Shown one piece after another: positions 9,874-18,849 of a stretch of 64,000 nt of DNA. Position 1 is the first letter of the stretch; every line of letters starts with the position of its first letter. Source of the stretch: Klebsiella michiganensis (lineage in GTDB: Bacteria; Pseudomonadota; Gammaproteobacteria; Enterobacterales; Enterobacteriaceae); assembly GCF_002925905.1 (NCBI RefSeq), contig NZ_PRDB01000006.1:62001-126000 (forward strand), in the 5' to 3' direction. The position numbers and the translations under genes were made by a program. The notes under the pieces are model-generated. The model had not been told where the DNA came from and did not search any database. It saw nothing but the letters and a program-made list of their open reading frames with translations.

Positions 9874-10494
9874 TTAGTCTCCACAGGGAGTGAATGCGGA
9901 AATCTGCGCGGGCAGCGTTTGTGCGTACAGGCCGGCGCGCTTGACGGCATTGACCACCGCGCGCGGGGTAATGGTGGCCCCGGTAAACTGGTCGAAGTCG
10001 CCGCCGTCTTTTTTCACGGCCCAGTGGCTGTCGTTTTGCCCATGAATCACTTTACCGGCAAAGAGGGTGATCCAGTCGGAAATTCTGAGTTCGATTTTAT
10101 CGCCCAGCCCCGGCGTCTCATGATGTTCGGTGACGCGGGTACCCAGCACGGTACCTTTAAAATCGGCGGCCACCAGCAGCTGAATGGCCCCGGAATAGCC
10201 GTCCGGTGCGGTGGCTTCCATCACCGCAGCCACCGGTTTTTCGCCATCCTGAGCGATCCAAACCTTGTGCTGGCCTTTTCCCAGCGCCGGGGCGGTAACT
10301 TGATAACAGCTTTTCAGCAAGTCGTTGTTATAAAGATTAGCCGGCATAACCTGGTCAAATAAGGCTTTTTGCTGCTGGGCAGCCTGGTCTTCAATGGTGC
10401 TTTTGGTCAGCTCGTTAATCGCGGCCGTCAGCCCGGTAGACCCCGCCGCAAAGAGGGCCAGCGTGATGCCGTGTTTACGCATGCTTTGTAACAT
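9874..10494 (-). CDS. rsxG: Electron transport complex subunit RsxG (FMN-carrying)
   Basis: 206 aa, the E. coli length. One N-terminal membrane anchor (about 9-27) precedes a periplasmic FMN-binding domain. The flavinylation motif reads [10 protein letters not shown] with covalent FMN on Thr 174, and HETPGLGD is the other family signature. It relays electrons through the Rsx complex. It lies between rsxD and rsxE with short spacings (3 and 10 bp), clearly co-transcribed. Confidence 0.95.
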   Translation of the reverse strand: MLQSMRKHGITLALFAAGSTGLTAAINELTKSTIEDQAAQQQKALFDQVMPANLYNNDLLKSCYQVTAPALGKGQHKVWIAQDGEKPVAAVMEATAPDGYSGAIQLLVAADFKGTVLGTRVTEHHETPGLGDKIELRISDWITLFAGKVIHGQNDSHWAVKKDGGDFDQFTGATITPRAVVNAVKRAGLYAQTLPAQISAFTPCGD

Positions 10495-10504
10495 GTTCGG
10501 GTCC

Positions 10505-11557
10505 TCAGCGGTGGCCGTACGCGCGCGGGCGCGTATAGTAATCGATCAAGGGAACGGTAATATTGGCCAGCAGAACGGCAAAGGCCACGCCATCCGGATA
10601 GCCGCCAAAGCTGCGAATTAGCCATACCAGTAATCCCGCCAGCGCGCCGAAGATCAGGCGTCCGCGATTGGTGGTGGAGGCGGTAACCGGATCCGTCAGA
10701 ATAAAGAACGCGCCCAGCATGGTGGCGCCGGACAGCAGATGAATCAGCGGCGAGGCGAGGCTTTCCGGGGAGAACAGCCATCCGAGGGTAGCACAAACGG
10801 CAAGGCTCAGCAGAAAACTGACCGGAATATGCCAGCGAATGGCTTTCTGCCATAACAGGAACAGACCACCCGCCAGATACGCCACGTTAACCCACTGCCA
10901 GCCGAGGCCGGCGAGCGCGCCGCCGTAGACAGGATACTGGAGAATCTCTTCAACCGCGTGACCGGCATGAAGCGAGGTTTTGAAGGTATCCAGCGGCGTG
11001 GCCTGGCTGATACCGTCAATGCCCATTCGCAGGCTGTTCATGTCTCCACCGCTCGCCGTGTGACCTGTGAAAATCATCCGCAGCGCGTCGCTAAATCCGG
11101 GAACATTGGCGGCTATCTCATGCGGCGGGAGCCACGAAGTCATCTGGACCGGGAAGGAGATGAGCAGTACGACATAGCCGATCATCGCCGGGTTAAAAGG
11201 ATTATGACCCAGACCACCGTAGAGCTGTTTAGCGATGATCACCGCGAACGCGGTCCCCAGCACCACCATCCACCAGGGAGCAAAAGGCGGAATACTGATG
11301 GCCAGCAGCAGGCCGGTCAGCAGCGCGGAGTTATCGGCGAGGATCGCGGGAATATTTTGTTTGCGCAGTTTAAGGATGGCCGCTTCGGCTCCCCACGCCG
11401 TGATGGCGGCAAGGATAATTTGCAGCACGGTACCCCAGCCGAAAAACCAGGTCTGAACCGCGATGCCGGGCACGGCGGCGAGCAGCACCAGCAGCATAAT
11501 CCGCGAAGTCTGGCGCTGATTGTGGGTATAAGGGGAACTTGCGATTCTGAAAACCAT
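10505..11557 (-). CDS. rsxD: Electron transport complex subunit RsxD
   Basis: 350 aa integral membrane protein, NqrB/RnfD family, with about nine hydrophobic helices. The covalent FMN site SQATPLDT places FMN on Thr 187, as in E. coli; [12 protein letters not shown] and the C-terminal [14 protein letters not shown] are family hallmarks. It forms part of the membrane electron path of Rsx. The rsxC stop is directly adjacent (11558). Confidence 0.95.
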   Translation of the reverse strand: MVFRIASSPYTHNQRQTSRIMLLVLLAAVPGIAVQTWFFGWGTVLQIILAAITAWGAEAAILKLRKQNIPAILADNSALLTGLLLAISIPPFAPWWMVVLGTAFAVIIAKQLYGGLGHNPFNPAMIGYVVLLISFPVQMTSWLPPHEIAANVPGFSDALRMIFTGHTASGGDMNSLRMGIDGISQATPLDTFKTSLHAGHAVEEILQYPVYGGALAGLGWQWVNVAYLAGGLFLLWQKAIRWHIPVSFLLSLAVCATLGWLFSPESLASPLIHLLSGATMLGAFFILTDPVTASTTNRGRLIFGALAGLLVWLIRSFGGYPDGVAFAVLLANITVPLIDYYTRPRAYGHR

Positions 11558-13744
11558 TTAATCCTCGTTAACTGCCTGCCGGGATGCTTTCCGGGCCTGA
11601 ACGCGGGCGATTGCTTCAGCGACTGCCGCTTTGCGGGCGTCATCATTGGCTGCCGACGGGGGAACTGCTTGTTGCTGTTGTTCTGCTTTACGCGCTTTAG
11701 CCCGGGCGATGGCGGCCTCAACGGCGGCCTTGCGCGGGTCAACGGCGGCGGGCTGCTCCGCTGGGGCGTCTTCTGCCAGAGCGGCCTGCTGTTGGGCTTT
11801 ACGCGCTTTAGCCCGGGCGATGGCGGCCTCAACGGCGGCCTTGCGCGGGTCAACGGCGGCGGGCTGCTCCGCTGGGGCGTCTTCCGCAGGAACCGCCTGC
11901 TGTTGGGCTTTACGCGCTTTGGCCCGGGCGATGGCGGCCTCGACGGCGGCTTTGCGCGGGTCACTGGCGGCGGGCTGCTCTGCTGGGGCGTCTTCCGCAG
12001 GAACCGCCTGCTGTTCGACTTTGCGCGCTTTGGCTCGGGCGATGGCGGCCTCGACGGCGGCTTTGCGCGGGTCAACGGCGGCGTCAGATGACGGCCCGGC
12101 GACGTTGCTTTGTGCCTGTTGCTGAGCTTTGCGTGCCCGGGCCTCGGCCTTGCGGGCTTCGCGGGCGGCAATGGCTTCGCTGTTATCCGGTTTGGCGCCG
12201 GAGAGCACGATAATCGGCTGCGCCGCGTCACGCTGCTTTTCCCGTACCCGGGCAAGGGCGGCGTTAATCGCGTCCTGATCTTTCGCCGCGGGCTGGACCG
12301 CGGCCTGCTTATGCCGTTCAAGACGCGCGGCTTTATCGCGCTCAAGACGCGCCTGACGGGCCTCAAAGCGTAATTTCGCCTCCGCCGCGCGTTTCTCTTC
12401 CTGAGCAAGCGCGTAAATTTCCGCTTTTTCCTGGCGGAAGTACTGCACCAGCGGGATATTGCTTGGACAGACCCAAGCGCAGGCGCCGCACTCAATGCAA
12501 TCCGCCAGGTTATGGCTGGTGGCTTTGTCGTGCTGCTGGCCTTTGCTGAACCAATAAAGCTGCTGCGGCAGAAGATCGGCCGGGCAGGCGTCCGCGCAGG
12601 CGCTGCAGCGGATGCAGCCTTTTTCCTCTTCCGGCTCGCCCATTTCGCTCGCCGACGGCGCCAGCAGACAGTTGGTGATTTTCACGACCGGCACGTCGAG
12701 CCACGGCAGGGTGAAGCCCATCAGCGGCCCGCCCATAATTACCATAGGATCGCCGCTTGGACAGAAACCGGCATCGTTGAGCAGATGGCTGACCGGAGTG
12801 CCGAGGCGCGCCCAGACGTTGCCCGGACGCGAGATCGCTTCCCCGGTCAGGGTGACGACGCGCTCCGTCAGCGGCTCGCCGTCGATTACCGCGCGTTTCA
12901 CCGCATAGGCGGTGCCGACGTTCTGCATCAGCACGCCGATGTCAGAGGAGCGTCCGCCGTGAGGCACCTGCTTGCCGGTGAGGATCTGCGTCAGCTGTTT
13001 CGCGCCGCCGGAGGGATATTTCGTGGGGATCACGCGCAGGGAAATACCGTGCGTGTCGGCTAATACCGCGCGCAGCATCGAAATCGCCTGCGGTTTATTA
13101 TCCTCGATGCCGATCAGTACCTGAGCTGGCTGCAGAATATGGGCAAGGATGCGAATACCCTCGACGATCTGCGCCGCGCAATCCTGCATCAGACGGTCGT
13201 CGGCGGTAATATAGGGTTCGCACTCGGCGGCGTTGATAATGAGTGTGTCGATTTTGTCGCCGCCGCCGCGCAGCTTGGCGCCGGTCGGGAAACCCGCGCC
13301 GCCCAGTCCGGCCACGCCAAACTGGTGAATACGCTCAATCAGCGCTTCGCGGGATTTATTCTGGTAATCGTTCCAGCCATCGCGTTCAATCCAGCGGTCT
13401 TCGCCATCGGCATCAATAATGACGCTCATTTCCGCCAGCGCGGAAGGGTGGGCGGTAGAGTGGGGAGCAATGGCCGCCACCGTACCGGACGTCGGGGCGT
13501 GCACCGGCAGCATTCTGCCCCAGCCACGCGTTAACGGCTGGCCGCGCAGGACGCGATCGCCCGGCTGAACGCAGAGCTCACCTTCCGCGCCAATATGCTG
13601 TTTTAGCGGAATGACAAAACGCTGCGGCAGCGAAACCTGACGCAGCGGGGTACCGTTGGACTGGGTTTTCATTTCTGGCGGATGGATGCCGCCGTTGAAG
13701 TCCCAGACTTTATCTTTGCGAAAAGCGGAAAATAACTTAAACAT
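11558..13744 (-). CDS. rsxC: Electron transport complex subunit RsxC (repeat-tailed)
   Basis: 728 aa. It binds NADH/FMN in the N-terminal domain ([13 protein letters not shown] about 146-158) and carries two 4Fe-4S clusters (Cys 377/380/383/387 and 416/419/422/426). It is the electron entry subunit of Rsx. Beyond residue about 440 the protein is Lys/Arg/Ala-rich with predicted helical, coiled-coil character and holds four near-identical 37-residue repeats beginning [18 protein letters not shown] plus a degenerate fifth. I chose ATG 13744 ([10 protein letters not shown]); it overlaps rsxB by 8 bp, and the longer frame to 13831 lies inside rsxB. Confidence 0.95.
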   Translation of the reverse strand: MFKLFSAFRKDKVWDFNGGIHPPEMKTQSNGTPLRQVSLPQRFVIPLKQHIGAEGELCVQPGDRVLRGQPLTRGWGRMLPVHAPTSGTVAAIAPHSTAHPSALAEMSVIIDADGEDRWIERDGWNDYQNKSREALIERIHQFGVAGLGGAGFPTGAKLRGGGDKIDTLIINAAECEPYITADDRLMQDCAAQIVEGIRILAHILQPAQVLIGIEDNKPQAISMLRAVLADTHGISLRVIPTKYPSGGAKQLTQILTGKQVPHGGRSSDIGVLMQNVGTAYAVKRAVIDGEPLTERVVTLTGEAISRPGNVWARLGTPVSHLLNDAGFCPSGDPMVIMGGPLMGFTLPWLDVPVVKITNCLLAPSASEMGEPEEEKGCIRCSACADACPADLLPQQLYWFSKGQQHDKATSHNLADCIECGACAWVCPSNIPLVQYFRQEKAEIYALAQEEKRAAEAKLRFEARQARLERDKAARLERHKQAAVQPAAKDQDAINAALARVREKQRDAAQPIIVLSGAKPDNSEAIAAREARKAEARARKAQQQAQSNVAGPSSDAAVDPRKAAVEAAIARAKARKVEQQAVPAEDAPAEQPAASDPRKAAVEAAIARAKARKAQQQAVPAEDAPAEQPAAVDPRKAAVEAAIARAKARKAQQQAALAEDAPAEQPAAVDPRKAAVEAAIARAKARKAEQQQQAVPPSAANDDARKAAVAEAIARVQARKASRQAVNED
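11630..12073 (-). repeat. Four 111-bp tandem repeats in rsxC
   Basis: The Asp codons of DPRK fall at 12073, 11962, 11851 and 11740, exactly 111 bp apart, each unit encoding 37 residues. The two central units are nearly identical. A fifth, degenerate [10 protein letters not shown] unit follows. Such in-frame repeats change copy number by slippage or recombination without breaking the frame. Confidence 0.92.
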
Positions 13745-14315
13745 GTTGTTCCACGGGAATAATGCGTACCGGGATGGTCTGAAGATCCCATTTCCAGGTT
13801 TCTGTCGTCGGTGCCACCGGGCGCAGTTCAATACATTGCGTCGGACAAGGCGCGACGCAAAGATTACAGCCGGTACAGAGATCGCTCATCACCGTATGCA
13901 TGGCGCGCGTGGCGCCGACGATGGCATCGACGGGACAGGCCTGAATGCATTTTGTGCAGCCGATGCAGTTCGCCTCGTCGATCACCGCCAGCATTCGCGC
14001 CGGTTCGGCTTCCTGCGCATCGCCGTCTGTCGGCTGCGGATCGACGTTCAATAGCTCGGCGATTTTCAGCATCACCGCTTCGCCGCCGGGGGCGCAGCAG
14101 TTGATTTTCTCGCCCTGGGTCCCCACCGCTTCAGCGTAGGGACGACAGCCAGGATAGCCGCACTGGCCGCACTGGCTCTGCGGAAGCAGGGCATCAATTT
14201 TTTCCACCACCGGGTCATCCTCCACCTCAAAGCGGCGGGAGGCGTACCCCAGAATTAAGCCGAAAATTAGCCCCAGCAGGCTAATGGCGACCACGGCTAT
14301 CCAGACAGCGTTCAT
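13737..14315 (-). CDS. rsxB: Electron transport complex subunit RsxB (ferredoxin)
   Basis: 192 aa, the E. coli length. An N-terminal membrane anchor (about 5-25) is followed by a 4Fe-4S domain with Cys 49, 52, 57 and 74, then a two-cluster ferredoxin domain ([12 protein letters not shown] and [12 protein letters not shown]). It carries electrons from RsxC. It overlaps rsxC by 8 bp; its start is directly at the rsxA stop (14315 shared), so the operon is tightly coupled. Confidence 0.96.
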   Translation of the reverse strand: MNAVWIAVVAISLLGLIFGLILGYASRRFEVEDDPVVEKIDALLPQSQCGQCGYPGCRPYAEAVGTQGEKINCCAPGGEAVMLKIAELLNVDPQPTDGDAQEAEPARMLAVIDEANCIGCTKCIQACPVDAIVGATRAMHTVMSDLCTGCNLCVAPCPTQCIELRPVAPTTETWKWDLQTIPVRIIPVEQHV

Positions 14316-14896
14316 TACAACTTCACCAAACCACTAAAACCCATGAAAGCAAGGGACATTAAACCTGCGGTGACCAGCGCAATCGCGTTACCGCGAAACG
14401 GCGCGGGAACATCCGCTACCACCAGTCGCTCGCGAATGGAGGCGAAAAGCACCATAACCAGCGAAAAACCGACCGCGGCGGCAAAACCGTACAGCGCCGA
14501 TTGCAGGAAATTATGCCCAAGGTTAATGTTGAGCAGCGCCACGCCGAGCACCGCGCAGTTGGTGGTGATCAGCGGCAGGAATATGCCCAGCAGGCGATAC
14601 AGCGCCGGGCTGGTTTTACGCACGACCATTTCGGTAAACTGCACCACCACGGCGATGACCAGGATAAAGGCCAGCGTACGTAAATAGACCAGATCCAGCG
14701 GGATAAGGATCCAGGTATCAATTAACCAGGCGCAAATAGAGGCCAGCGTCATCACAAACGTGGTGGCGAGCCCCATCCCCATAGCGGCTTCCAGCTTTTT
14801 GGAAACCCCCATAAACGGGCACAGTCCAAGAAACTTCACCAGCACGAAGTTGTTAACCAGGACAGTGCCAACAAAGAGCAGTAAATAATCAGCCAT
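14315..14896 (-). CDS. rsxA: Electron transport complex subunit RsxA
   Basis: 193 aa integral membrane protein of the NqrE/RnfA family with six hydrophobic helices. Conserved [15 protein letters not shown] (about 14-28) and [16 protein letters not shown] hold the cysteines thought to bind an intramembrane iron centre. It is the first gene of rsxABCDGE. Two ATGs are adjacent; the second (14896) gives the E. coli-like [10 protein letters not shown] start. ydgK lies upstream on the same strand with a 77-bp gap. Confidence 0.95.
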   Translation of the reverse strand: MADYLLLFVGTVLVNNFVLVKFLGLCPFMGVSKKLEAAMGMGLATTFVMTLASICAWLIDTWILIPLDLVYLRTLAFILVIAVVVQFTEMVVRKTSPALYRLLGIFLPLITTNCAVLGVALLNINLGHNFLQSALYGFAAAVGFSLVMVLFASIRERLVVADVPAPFRGNAIALVTAGLMSLAFMGFSGLVKL

Positions 14897-14973
14897 CATT
14901 CGACCTGAAATAGAAAAAGCCGTCTATTATCGAATAAATCGATACCGGCGACAACAGGTTAACTGTGTGGTTA

Positions 14974-15414
14974 TTACGGATTCACAAAGGTCCGCTTAAC
15001 CCGTTGAGAACGCCTGAAATAGGGCGCAAGCAGCGCTGCGGCGAGGAGAGGGAAAAGCAGCTGGCGCAGCGCGAGCGCGTCGGAAATCGGGGAAAAGGCA
15101 AAGGCTTTTACCGCCAGCAGAAGCGTGATCAGCAGCCAGATAATGTAGTGCTTCGGTACCCCTTTCCGCCGTTTAAAGAAGGCGATGGTCAACCACAGCG
15201 TGTAGTACCACATGGCGATCGCAAACGCTAAGGAGGCGATCCACAGAGCGAGATGTTCGATACTCATCGCGCTCAGCAATGTGTAAGTCTGGGAAGACAT
15301 CAGGGCATCAGCAAAAAACAGCAGCGACAATGAGGCGCTAAGCAGGGCTACCAGGAGCCATGCCAGCGGTGCCAGAAGCCATCCGCCAATACGTTCCACA
15401 GAGTCAGAAGACAT
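14974..15414 (-). CDS. ydgK: YdgK, DUF2569 inner membrane protein
   Basis: 146 aa with four hydrophobic segments. The ERIGGWLLAPLAWLL start and the WYYTLWLTIAFFKRRKGVPKHYIIW core are the DUF2569 signatures, and it ends VKRTFVNP as in E. coli. The function is unknown. It lies upstream of rsxA on the same strand and may share its transcript. A longer frame begins at 15432; I prefer 15414 (MSSDSVERIGGW) by similarity to E. coli. Confidence 0.88.
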   Translation of the reverse strand: MSSDSVERIGGWLLAPLAWLLVALLSASLSLLFFADALMSSQTYTLLSAMSIEHLALWIASLAFAIAMWYYTLWLTIAFFKRRKGVPKHYIIWLLITLLLAVKAFAFSPISDALALRQLLFPLLAAALLAPYFRRSQRVKRTFVNP

Positions 15415-15493
15415 TATTACTCCAAAATTCAACGCCAGTTATAAATAAAAGCAGGGCGGAAGTATAAGCAACTGGCGTGAATGATGACAGTCT

Positions 15494-15709
15494 TTATTGC
15501 ACGTAGCGCCAGACGGACTTGGGCACTTCGCCGATGTTGAACAATTTGCCGCCAGAAACCAGCTCCGCCCGGCGATGGTCGGCCGCGCGATACATGTTGA
15601 CGATCTCTTCGTTATCGGTCAGGGAATAGTTAAGGTGATCAAAAAGTTTTTCCAGACTTTCCAGCGAACTGATTTTACGAAATTTTAATAAGTAGTCCTG
15701 AACGGTCAT
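15494..15709 (-). CDS. cnu: Hha-family modulator Cnu (YdgT)
   Basis: 71 aa, the E. coli length. It is an Hha/YmoA-type partner of the nucleoid silencers H-NS and StpA, mimicking their oligomerisation domain, and was also found to bind oriC in E. coli. The conserved core reads [21 protein letters not shown] and [10 protein letters not shown], with PKSVWRYVQ at the end. I chose ATG 15709 (MTVQDYLL) from E. coli; an in-frame ATG at 15721 and an extension to 15778 are possible but less likely. GGA lies 8 bases before the chosen ATG. Confidence 0.92.
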   Translation of the reverse strand: MTVQDYLLKFRKISSLESLEKLFDHLNYSLTDNEEIVNMYRAADHRRAELVSGGKLFNIGEVPKSVWRYVQ

Positions 15710-15898
15710 TTGCGTATCCATTTTATAATCGGAATAAATTAAGTTGAATATACCCATACTGAGTAAACCTGTTCTCAACCGGCAGTTCCTTTCTAAGATA
15801 AACTGTATGCAATTATTTCGGTTGTAAATACCGGTGACAAGAACAGATGATGTTTCCGGCCTGGTAAAAAGAAATTTAAGAGTATTCCAGAACTGAAT

Positions 15899-15918
15899 CA
15901 GGCGCCGGAAGGCGCCTG
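15899..15918 (-). terminator. Probable terminator of the GH1 gene
   Basis: Perfect 8-bp stem CAGGCGCC/GGCGCCTG with a TTCC loop on the minus strand, followed by ATTCAGTTCT. It begins 11 bases after the GH1 stop. The weak U-tract makes it moderate. Confidence 0.55.
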
Positions 15919-15928
15919 GGAGAGAAGA

Positions 15929-17299
15929 TTAACGCTGTTCGCCTCGGCTGGCAATAACGTTTTGGTACCAGAAAAAACTCTTTTTCCGTTTACGCGCCAG
16001 TTTTTGCTGGTGATCGACATAAACGAATCCGTATTGTTTTTTATAACCGTTCAGCCAGCTCAAAAGATCAATAAAGGACCAGGGGTAGTAGCCGCGCACG
16101 TCGGCGCCCTGTTCCAGCGCTTTTTCAAGCGCGGTAATGTGGCTACTGAGATAGTCAATCCGCGGGTCGTCGACGATTTCGCCATTGATAATCGGGTCTA
16201 TTGCCCCCAGGCCGTTTTCGGTGATGTAGATCGGAATATCACCGTAGCGCGCTTTAATCATCATGATCCCGTCGGTTAAGCCCTGAGGCCAAATTTCCCA
16301 GCCCCATTCGGTATAGGTGCTTTGCGGGTTGCGCACGAAGTGGAAGAGCCCATCCACGCCCGGCTCGCCGCCGGTCGGTACTTCAGGAGGCTGCGCCGAC
16401 ACGGTTTCACGGCGATAGTAGTTCAGGCCGATAAAGTCACAGCGGTTGTCACGCAGCAGCGCGTCGTCTCCCGGTTCAAAGACCGGAACCCCCCACAGCG
16501 CCCGGGTCTGCTGCAGTAGCTCTTCGGGATAGCCGCCTTTTAATACCGGATCGTAGAGCCAGTGGGTATGGATGGCGTCCGCCATCTCTGTCGCCCGCTT
16601 ATCTTCCTCACTGTCGGTTAATGCGGTGTGCGGCTGCAGCACGTTGACAAACCCTATCTCCCCCGCCACGCCCATTTCACGAAACGCTTTCACGGCCAGC
16701 GCATGGGCGATAAAGACGTGATGGCAGGCCTGAATGGCGCGCGCCGGATCGCGCACCGCAGGAGGATGGAGGCCGTTAATGTAACCGTGGCCGATAAAGA
16801 CGATAGTCTCGTTAAAGGTTGCCCACAGTTTGACCCGGGAGCCAAAACGTTGATAGCACAGGCGAGCGTACTCAGCGAAGGCTTCCGCGGTACTGCGCGC
16901 CTCCCAGCCGCCTTCATCCTGCAGCGCCTGGGGAAGATCCCAGTGGTACAGGGTAATCATCGGTTCAATGTTATGCGCCAGCAGTTCGTCAATCAGGTCG
17001 CTGTAGAATTGGACACCAGCCTCGTTCACTTCACCGCGGCCGCCAGGCAGCAGGCGGGGCCAGGAAATAGAAAAGCGATAGCTTTGCAAACCCATTTCCG
17101 CCATCAGCGCTACGTCTTCGCGAAAACGATGGTAGTGGTCAACGGCGACGTCACCGGTCGTCCCCTGATAGGTGGTGCCCGGAAGGTGAGAATAAATATC
17201 CCAGATAGAAGGGCCTTTGCCGTCGGCATCGTGACCGCCTTCAACCTGCCAGGCCGCTGTCGCGGCGCCCCATAAAAAGTGTTGCGGGAATTTGGACAT
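15929..17299 (-). CDS. GH1 6-phospho-beta-glucosidase/galactosidase
   Basis: 456 aa family-1 glycoside hydrolase, a TIM barrel. General acid/base Glu 164 lies in TFNE and nucleophile Glu 361 in ITENG. Residues Ser 413, Lys 420 and Tyr 422 fit the S-x6-K-x-Y phosphate pocket of 6-phospho-glycosidases; true beta-glucosidases have Glu at the Ser position. The substrate is therefore probably a PTS-imported, 6-phosphorylated beta-glucoside, but no PTS permease is adjacent. ATG 17299 (MSKFPQHFLWG) follows AAGGAG. The gene is absent between cnu and blr in E. coli, so it is an insertion. A large palindrome lies in its promoter region. Confidence 0.92.
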   Translation of the reverse strand: MSKFPQHFLWGAATAAWQVEGGHDADGKGPSIWDIYSHLPGTTYQGTTGDVAVDHYHRFREDVALMAEMGLQSYRFSISWPRLLPGGRGEVNEAGVQFYSDLIDELLAHNIEPMITLYHWDLPQALQDEGGWEARSTAEAFAEYARLCYQRFGSRVKLWATFNETIVFIGHGYINGLHPPAVRDPARAIQACHHVFIAHALAVKAFREMGVAGEIGFVNVLQPHTALTDSEEDKRATEMADAIHTHWLYDPVLKGGYPEELLQQTRALWGVPVFEPGDDALLRDNRCDFIGLNYYRRETVSAQPPEVPTGGEPGVDGLFHFVRNPQSTYTEWGWEIWPQGLTDGIMMIKARYGDIPIYITENGLGAIDPIINGEIVDDPRIDYLSSHITALEKALEQGADVRGYYPWSFIDLLSWLNGYKKQYGFVYVDHQQKLARKRKKSFFWYQNVIASRGEQR

Positions 17300-17346
17300 G
17301 AAGAAACTCCTTATCGATTGATAAAGAGAGTGTAATAAAGGCGTAT

Positions 17347-17387
17347 GCAACTATGCAACCGGTTTCAGAAACCGGTTGCATAGTTGC
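17347..17387. promoter_or_regulatory. 41-bp perfect palindrome, likely LacI-family double operator
   Basis: Two 20-nt arms, exact reverse complements, flank a single A. Each arm contains AACCGGTT, the centre of LacI/GalR-family operators (compare AscG and other beta-glucoside repressors). The two CG centres are 13 bp apart. It lies 48 bp upstream of the GH1 ATG and 9 bp past the blr stop. A minus-strand TTGCAT inside it could serve as a -35. It could alternatively form an RNA hairpin ending blr, but it lacks a U-tract. Confidence 0.6.
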
Positions 17388-17395
17388 GAAGCGGG

Positions 17396-17551
17396 TCACT
17401 GTTTATTTGACAGCGGCTTCGTCTGAACAGCATCAACGGCAGGCGGGGACTGGTAGTTATCAATATGATGAGCGATAACTAAAAGCAGGGCCGAAACGCC
17501 CAAAACAATCCAGCCAATAAGTTCTACAATACGGTTAAAAACGTTTTCCAT
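17396..17551 (-). CDS. blr: Small membrane protein Blr
   Basis: 51 aa on the minus strand, ATG 17551 to TGA 17396-17398. One hydrophobic helix (about 8-28, with IGWIVLGVSALLLVI) precedes HIDNYQ, both matching the E. coli 41-aa Blr, a small inner-membrane protein linked to beta-lactam tolerance and to the divisome. This version begins MENVFNRIVEL, so a few residues earlier than the annotated E. coli start, and has a longer polar C-tail. Its place between cnu (plus the GH1 insertion) and ydgJ agrees with E. coli order. Confidence 0.85.
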   Translation of the reverse strand: MENVFNRIVELIGWIVLGVSALLLVIAHHIDNYQSPPAVDAVQTKPLSNKQ

Positions 17552-17738
17552 AACTCTACGGCAAATGGTGAAACCAGACTGAAATGGTACTCAACGACTG
17601 AAGTAACGCAAGTGTTACATGATCTTAGCTGCGCAAATGGTGTAAAGCTGAGCAACCGTGCAGGGGCAAACGCGTCGAAGATGCGTTCAGAATCGCGGTA
17701 TTAGTGCGGCTGCGACATTTCGTTAAGGGGGCAGAAAA

Positions 17739-18779
17739 ATGAGTGACCCTATCCGGGTAGGTTTAATCGGGTACGGCTATGCGAGCAAAACCTTTCATGC
17801 GCCGCTGGTCAGCGGTACGCCGGGGATGACGCTGGCGGCGGTCTCGAGCAGCGATGAAACGAAAGTGCTGGCCGACTGGCCTGCGGTGAAGGTGGTGACC
17901 GCGCCGCAGGCGCTCTTTAGCGACCCCGATATCGATCTGGTGGTGATCCCCACGCCCAACGATACCCATTTCCCGCTGGCGAAAGCCGCGCTGGAAGCGG
18001 GCAAGCATGTAGTGGTGGATAAACCGTTTACCGTGACGCTGTCACAGGCTCGCGAGCTTGAGGCCATTGCCAAAAGCGAGGGGCGACTGCTGTCCGTGTT
18101 CCATAACCGCCGCTGGGACAGCGATTTTCTGACGGTGAAGTCGCTGATTAACGAAGGCCTGTTAGGGGAAGTCGGCTATTTTGAGTCGCATTTCGACCGC
18201 TATCGACCGCAGGTACGGCAACGCTGGCGCGAGCAAGGTGGGCCGGGCAGCGGCATCTGGTACGATCTTGCCCCGCATCTGCTGGACCAGGTGGTAAATC
18301 TCTTCGGTCTGCCGGTGAGTATGCAGGTCGACCTGGCTCAGCTACGGCCTGGCTCCCAGTCCACAGACTATTTTCATGCGGTGTTGGCCTGGCCGCAGCG
18401 TCGCGTGGTGCTGCACGGAACCCTGGTGGCCGCGGCGGAAACGGCGCGCTTTATCATCCACGGTTCGCGGGGAAGCTATGTGAAATACGGCCTTGATCCG
18501 CAGGAAGAACGGCTGAAAAGCGGCGAGCGCCTGCCGCAGGAGGATTGGGGGTACGATATGCGCGACGGGCTGCTGACGCGTGCCGAAGGCGAGGAAATCA
18601 CCGAGGAGTCGTGGCTGACGCTACCGGGCAACTATCCGGCCTATTACGCCGCCATTCGCGATGCGCTTAATGGCATCGGCGTTAACCCGGTTCCGGCAAG
18701 CCAGGCGATTCAGATTATGGAGCTGATTGAGCTTGGGCTGGAGTCGGCCAGGCATCGGGCGACGCTGTGCCTGAATTAG
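17739..18779 (+). CDS. ydgJ: Gfo/Idh/MocA-family oxidoreductase YdgJ
   Basis: 346 aa. The N-terminal Rossmann fold starts IRVGLIGYGYASKTFH with the dinucleotide loop, DKPFTV (about 94-99) carries the family-conserved Lys, and DLAPHLLDQ the second substrate motif. The C-terminal half is the alpha/beta dimerisation domain. Substrate unknown; relatives are sugar or inositol dehydrogenases. The start is preceded by AGGGGG. It is convergent with add and divergent from blr. Confidence 0.9.
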   Translation: MSDPIRVGLIGYGYASKTFHAPLVSGTPGMTLAAVSSSDETKVLADWPAVKVVTAPQALFSDPDIDLVVIPTPNDTHFPLAKAALEAGKHVVVDKPFTVTLSQARELEAIAKSEGRLLSVFHNRRWDSDFLTVKSLINEGLLGEVGYFESHFDRYRPQVRQRWREQGGPGSGIWYDLAPHLLDQVVNLFGLPVSMQVDLAQLRPGSQSTDYFHAVLAWPQRRVVLHGTLVAAAETARFIIHGSRGSYVKYGLDPQEERLKSGERLPQEDWGYDMRDGLLTRAEGEEITEESWLTLPGNYPAYYAAIRDALNGIGVNPVPASQAIQIMELIELGLESARHRATLCLN

Positions 18780-18822
18780 GCCGACCTGACGAAACGCGCT
18801 GGCCAGGCGCTGATTGAGCTTC

Positions 18823-18842
18823 CCCCCGTGCTGGCACGGGGG
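18823..18842. terminator. Hairpin between convergent ydgJ and add
   Basis: Nine-bp GC-rich stem (CCCCCGTGC/GCACGGGGG) with a 2-nt loop in the 70-bp gap between two convergent genes. There is no strong U-tract on either strand. Confidence 0.5.
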
Positions 18843-18849
18843 AGAAACA

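Noticed and set aside
11317-12495. Long 392-aa frame antiparallel-phase to rsxC (and 377/164-aa plus-strand frames)
   Set aside because: They run through the 111-bp repeats and the GC-rich 3' part of rsxC; the products are low-complexity (Pro/Arg/Ser or Gly/Arg) and result from the repeat composition.
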